Shown here piece by piece: positions 60,989-64,000 of a stretch of DNA of 64,000 bases; within the stretch, counting starts at the first letter, position 1, and each line of letters starts with the position of its first letter. A model generated the notes under the pieces. The model did no database searches. It had not been told where the DNA came from and worked only from the letters and a program-made list of their open reading frames with translations. Source of the stretch: JAGVSV01 sp050952845. Lineage in GTDB: Bacteria; Bacillota; Clostridia; Christensenellales; Aristaeellaceae. Both the position numbers and the translations under genes were made by a program. The DNA lies in contig JBMNLP010000001.1 in NCBI GenBank assembly GCA_050952845.1, positions 2,914,001-2,978,000 of the forward strand. The letters are read 5' to 3'.

Positions 60989-62181
60989 AACAACGACAGA
61001 TCGCCTGCCTGAACGCCATTGCGCCTACAGGCCTGCAGCAGTTCAAAGATCACTATGAAATCATCACTTCGCCCGACGAAGCCGACGCCTGGCTGGTGCG
61101 CTCAGCGCCGCTGCACGACGTCTGCCTGCCGGACAGCCTGCGGGCCATTGCCCGGGCTGGCGCCGGGGTGAATAACATCCCGCTGGCACGCTGCGCCGAG
61201 AAAGGCATCGTGGTGTTCAATACGCCGGGTGCCAATGCCAACGCCGTAGCCGAGCTGGTGACCGCAGCTTTGGTCCTCTCCGTGCGCGGCATCGTTAGCG
61301 GCATCGGCTGGGTGCGCAGCCTGGAGGCAGGCGCCAGCCTGGCCCAGCAGGTGGAGAAGGGCAAGTCCGCTTTTCAAGGCACCGAAGTGCGCGGCAAAAA
61401 GCTGGGCGTCATCGGCCTGGGCGCCATCGGCTACCGGGTAGCCAACGATGCGGTGGGCCTGGGCATGGAGGTGATGGGGTACGACCCCATGATCACCCCG
61501 CAGTTTGCCTGGCAGCTGTCCCGCTCGGTGCAGCACACGCCCACGCTGGACCCCATGCTGGAGCAGGCGGACTTTATTACCATCCATGTGCCGCTGAACG
61601 ATAAAACCAGGGGTATGATCAGCGCCGATGTCATCGCCCGGATGAAAGAAGGCGCGGTGCTGCTGAACTTTGCACGCGCCGAGCTGGTGGACGAGGACGC
61701 TGTAGGCCAGGCCTTGCAAGCCGGCAAACTGCGCTGCTACGCGTCGGATTTTCCCAACGAAAAAAACATCCACTTTCCCAATGCCATCCTCACCCCGCAC
61801 CTGGGCGCCTCCACCGTGGAGTCGGAGGATAACTGCGCCGAAATGGCTGTGCGCCAGCTGATGGACTACCTGGACAACGGCAACATCGAAAATTCCGTCA
61901 ACTATCCCGCTGCCAGCCTGGGCCAGCTGCAACCGTATCAAACCCGCGTGGTGGTGCTGCACCGGAACGTGCCGGGCGTCATCAGCCAGGTGACCACGCT
62001 GTTTGGTGAAAACCACTTCAACATCGAGCATATGGTGTCCAGCAGCCGCGAAGGCTACGCTTGCGCGTTGTTTGACGTGTCGGACAAGCCACAGCGTGAC
62101 TTTATCATGCAGCTGATTAACGCCGACGAAATTTTAAAGGTGCGCGTCATCCAGAACAACGGGAACGGCGCCAATGGCTGA
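60985..62181 (+). CDS. serA: D-3-phosphoglycerate dehydrogenase with C-terminal ACT-like domain
   Basis: 398 residues overlapping serC by ATGA. NAD-binding motif 'KKLGVIGLGAIGYRVANDAVGLGMEVMGYDP', catalytic-region 'HVPLNDKTRGMI' and 'LTPHLGASTVESEDN' (His). The C-terminal 80 residues ('VVVLHRNVPGVISQVTTLFGENHFNIEHMVSSSREG') form an ACT-like regulatory domain, so feedback by serine is plausible. First step of serine synthesis. Confidence 0.94.
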   Translation: MKQRQIACLNAIAPTGLQQFKDHYEIITSPDEADAWLVRSAPLHDVCLPDSLRAIARAGAGVNNIPLARCAEKGIVVFNTPGANANAVAELVTAALVLSVRGIVSGIGWVRSLEAGASLAQQVEKGKSAFQGTEVRGKKLGVIGLGAIGYRVANDAVGLGMEVMGYDPMITPQFAWQLSRSVQHTPTLDPMLEQADFITIHVPLNDKTRGMISADVIARMKEGAVLLNFARAELVDEDAVGQALQAGKLRCYASDFPNEKNIHFPNAILTPHLGASTVESEDNCAEMAVRQLMDYLDNGNIENSVNYPAASLGQLQPYQTRVVVLHRNVPGVISQVTTLFGENHFNIEHMVSSSREGYACALFDVSDKPQRDFIMQLINADEILKVRVIQNNGNGANG

Positions 62182-62998
62182 GGCGGCAAGCGCAGCCCTC
62201 CCCATCGGCCTCCCCTTTCTGCTGGAAAACGACAGCATCGAAAGCGCGGCGGCGCTGTGCCAGAGCCTGGGGCTGGCGTTTGTGGAGCTGAACAGCAACT
62301 TCCCCGCCTGCCTGCTGCCGCGGCTGAAGCCCGGAGAGCTTGCCAGCCTGGCGCAAACCCATGGCTGCTTTTACACCTTGCACTTAGACGACAGCCTGGA
62401 CCCGTTCGACCTGAACGACGCCGTGCGCGAAGCCAGCGTAGGCACCGTGTTGAGAGCGCTGGACATCGCCGCTGAAACCGGCATGCCCATCGTCAACATC
62501 CATTTTCCCCGCGGCAACGTCGTCACCCTGCCCGACGGCAAACACTATATCTATCAGGAGTACCCGGACGAATTCCGGGAAACTGTGCTAGCCTTCCGCA
62601 CCGCCTGTGAAAAAGCCGCAGCGGGCAGCGGCGTGCTGGTCGCCGTGGAAAACACCGACGGCTGGGAGAACTACGAGCTGGACGCCATATCGCTGCTGCT
62701 GGAAAGCCCGGTGTTCGCCCTGACGCTGGATATCGGCCATGACCACGCCACCGGCGGGCGCGACCTTTCGTTCATATTGAAGCATCAACACCGCCTGAAG
62801 CACATGCACGCCCACGACGGCCGGGGCCGGGTGAACCACCAGGCGCTGGGCACGGGCGAAATCCCCGTGTTAGACAGGCTCCGCCTGGCAGGGGAAACAG
62901 GCGCCACCGTGGTGCTGGAAACCAAAACCGTAGCCGCGCTGACCCAGTCGGTGGATTATCTGCGCGGGCACGGGCTGCTGGATGCCGGGCATGGGTAA
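62174..62998 (+). CDS. Sugar phosphate isomerase/epimerase (AP-endonuclease 2 fold)
   Basis: 274 residues overlapping serA by 8 bases. Xylose-isomerase-like TIM barrel with 'FVELNSNFPACLLP', 'VNIHFPRGN', 'VAVENTDGWENYELD', 'FALTLDIGHDHATGG' and 'HMHAHDGRGRVNHQALGTGEI' giving metal-binding Glu, Asp and His. Family members isomerise or epimerise sugars or are phosphoesterase-like. The link to serine synthesis is by position only. Confidence 0.82.
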   Translation: MAEAASAALPIGLPFLLENDSIESAAALCQSLGLAFVELNSNFPACLLPRLKPGELASLAQTHGCFYTLHLDDSLDPFDLNDAVREASVGTVLRALDIAAETGMPIVNIHFPRGNVVTLPDGKHYIYQEYPDEFRETVLAFRTACEKAAAGSGVLVAVENTDGWENYELDAISLLLESPVFALTLDIGHDHATGGRDLSFILKHQHRLKHMHAHDGRGRVNHQALGTGEIPVLDRLRLAGETGATVVLETKTVAALTQSVDYLRGHGLLDAGHG

Positions 62999-63160
62999 CA
63001 ACCGCCCTTTGCAGGACCCGGCTGCATGGCCTGCCAAGCTGGACCTGATGGCGCCAATCGCAGGGTTCCGGCTGAAAAACCGGCATGCCAGCTTCAGTAA
63101 AAACCCCTTCACCCCGGATGATCGCTCCCCTGTGTCGGTGTCTATCAAGGAGCAGCGCGG
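62999..63160. other. Intergenic gap before the Nudix gene
   Basis: About 160 bases, GC-rich. An open frame here (62982-63170) lacks a ribosome binding site and is not family-like. A CCGGCTGAAAAACCGG hairpin is the only notable structure. Confidence 0.45.
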
Positions 63161-63682
63161 ATGGATTTGAGAGATCTCTACAACGAAAACAGGCAGCCCC
63201 TGGGCCGCGTGATCGCCTTCAACGAAAAGCCGGGCCCTGGCGAATACTTCATGGTGGTGCATGTGTGCCTGTTCAACAGCAAAGGGCAGATGCTGATCCA
63301 GGAGCGCCAGTGCAGCAAAACCGGCTGGCCCTGCCTGTGGGATGTCAGCGTGGGCGGCCGCGCCAATGCCGGCGAAACCAGCCGGCAAACCGCCGAGCGC
63401 GAAACCATGGAGGAACTGGGCCTGGTATTGGACCTTGCCGGTATCCGTCCCAGCCTGACGGTAAACTTCGCCCGGGGGTTTGACGACTACTACATCGTGG
63501 AGATGGACCTGGACATCGCCGGCCTCGTTCTGCAGGAGGAAGAAGTGCGCTCCGTCCAATGGGCCAACCAAAGCACCATCAAAGCCCTGCTGGACGCCAA
63601 GCGCTTCATCCCCTATCACAGGCATTTTATCCCGTTGTTATTTGAAATGCGCGGGCAAGCAGGGGCGATCCGGACAGATTAG
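63161..63682 (+). CDS. Nudix hydrolase
   Basis: 173 residues with AAGGAG upstream. The full Nudix box GX5EX7REUXEEXGU is present ('GRANAGETSRQTAERETMEELGL', about residues 67-89). The N-terminal 'LYNENRQPLGRVIAFNEKPGPGEYFMVVHVCLFN' resembles the isopentenyl-diphosphate isomerase-like or ADP-ribose branch, but the substrate cannot be fixed. The TAG stop is provided by the terminal repeat of element R4. Confidence 0.85.
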   Translation: MDLRDLYNENRQPLGRVIAFNEKPGPGEYFMVVHVCLFNSKGQMLIQERQCSKTGWPCLWDVSVGGRANAGETSRQTAERETMEELGLVLDLAGIRPSLTVNFARGFDDYYIVEMDLDIAGLVLQEEEVRSVQWANQSTIKALLDAKRFIPYHRHFIPLLFEMRGQAGAIRTD

Positions 63683-63717
63683 AGCAAATTCACTTATCAT
63701 GGCGTAATTTGCTCTAA
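63679..63717. repeat. Dispersed inverted-repeat element, copy R4 (minimal form)
   Basis: TTAGAGCAAATT (63679-63690) and AATTTGCTCTAA (63706-63717) are perfect 12-bp inverted repeats around CACTTATCATGGCGT. It keeps both ends of the element but lacks the interior. The joint lies at a shared GCG, so an internal deletion through microhomology is likely. Confidence 0.75.
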
Positions 63718-63801
63718 AGCTATCCTATAGCAAATAATCAGCGCTTTTGCGCCAAGATCAGTGCATCGTCCGCAAAGCGAACAAGTCAGTATCTTTGAGG
63801 A

Positions 63802-64000
63802 TGGTGTTTCAATTCCAAGGCTTGGATTCTACCAACGATTGGGTCAAGCTGGCAAAGATGATCCCATGGGCTGAGCTGGAGCGCCGTTACGCGCAGACCT
63901 TTACAAGCGAAGTGGGCAATGTAGGCAAATCCGCCAGGATGGCAATAGGAGCGCTCATCATCAAGGAACGCTATGGTTTTTCAGATGAGGATACGGTGGA
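63802..64000 (+). CDS. IS5-family transposase, N-terminal part (truncated by window end)
   Basis: 66 codons are visible from ATG 63802: 'STNDWVKLAKMIPWAELERRY' and 'NVGKSARMAIGALIIKERYG' match the DUF772-type N-terminal domain of IS5-family DDE transposases. TTTGAGG lies directly before the ATG, close for a binding site, so an upstream start in frame (TTG at 63796) is possible. The catalytic domain and right end lie outside. The IS left end was not identified but lies between R4 and this gene. Confidence 0.75.

Noticed and set aside
61102..62031. A 309-codon minus-strand frame over serA
   Set aside because: Antisense to an unambiguous serA, His/Gln-rich shadow composition.
62982..63170. A 62-codon frame between the isomerase and Nudix genes
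   Set aside because: No binding site, overlaps both neighbours, no protein-like pattern.
63780..63880. An alternative frame at the transposase start (reads EQVSIFEDGV...)
   Set aside because: It ends after about 30 codons, while the other frame matches the IS5 N-terminal domain throughout.
1..64000. tRNA, rRNA or CRISPR features
   Set aside because: No cloverleaf T-loop signature, rRNA-like stretch or regularly spaced direct repeats were found by eye on either strand.

Overview
The window looks like a chromosomal segment of a fermentative, glycan-degrading Clostridia-type Firmicute, probably of the gut or rumen. The reasons are strong AGGAGG ribosome binding sites, a Na+-type V-ATPase with Enterococcus-like gene order, several lplB/lplC-type sugar ABC importers whose binding proteins have signal peptides ending in '-AEE', and membrane-anchored AraC regulators. 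The family-level origin (for example Christensenellales relatives) is an inference. No rRNA, tRNA, CRISPR array or phage was found. Base composition was judged by eye only.

0-13 kb: the 5' end of a Gfo/Idh/MocA oxidoreductase, a small DUF2007-like protein and an alpha/beta hydrolase, then a long minus-strand operon. That operon encodes nine V-ATPase subunits in the order ntpF-I-K-E-C-G-A-B-D and continues into a pepF-like M3 peptidase and a WbsX/GH99-like protein. 13-34.5 kb: a more AT-rich accessory block for glycan use. It holds an lplBC-type ABC importer with binding protein, a 1033-residue DUF6259 glycosidase-like protein, a membrane AraC regulator, two tandem GH42-like paralogues with a PHP phosphoesterase, a second importer whose first permease is fused to an extracytoplasmic beta-propeller, and an FAD oxidoreductase. 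34.5-46 kb: GC-richer genes: pfkA, a nucleoside phosphorylase, a second Gfo/Idh/MocA protein, and a minus-strand operon (MoxR, DUF58, membrane protein, lipoprotein, a 23-codon ORF, ECF S-component) in which every junction is a 4-bp ATGA overlap, followed by a kinase.

46-58.3 kb: a LacI-controlled sugar-acid regulon. A glycosidase-like gene and lacI point left. A divergent operon points right with SDR dehydrogenase, KDPG aldolase, KDG kinase, DapA-type aldolase, IlvD/Edd dehydratase and an lplBC-type importer. Together these could oxidise an imported sugar or sugar acid, dehydrate it to a 2-keto-3-deoxy acid and cleave it by a phosphorylating (kinase plus KDPG aldolase) or direct (DapA-type) route. 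58.7-64 kb: a GarR/HIBADH-like reductase divergent from serC-serA, a sugar isomerase, a Nudix hydrolase and the start of an IS5-type transposase.

Four loci carry copies or fragments of one dispersed inverted-repeat element (termini TTAGAGCAAATT) that sits at gene 3' ends and supplies stop codons. None of the three ABC importers has its own ATPase. The points most worth a second look are this repeat family, the propeller-permease fusion, the ATGA-linked 23-codon ORF and the multi-hairpin leader upstream of the 5'-nucleotidase-like gene.
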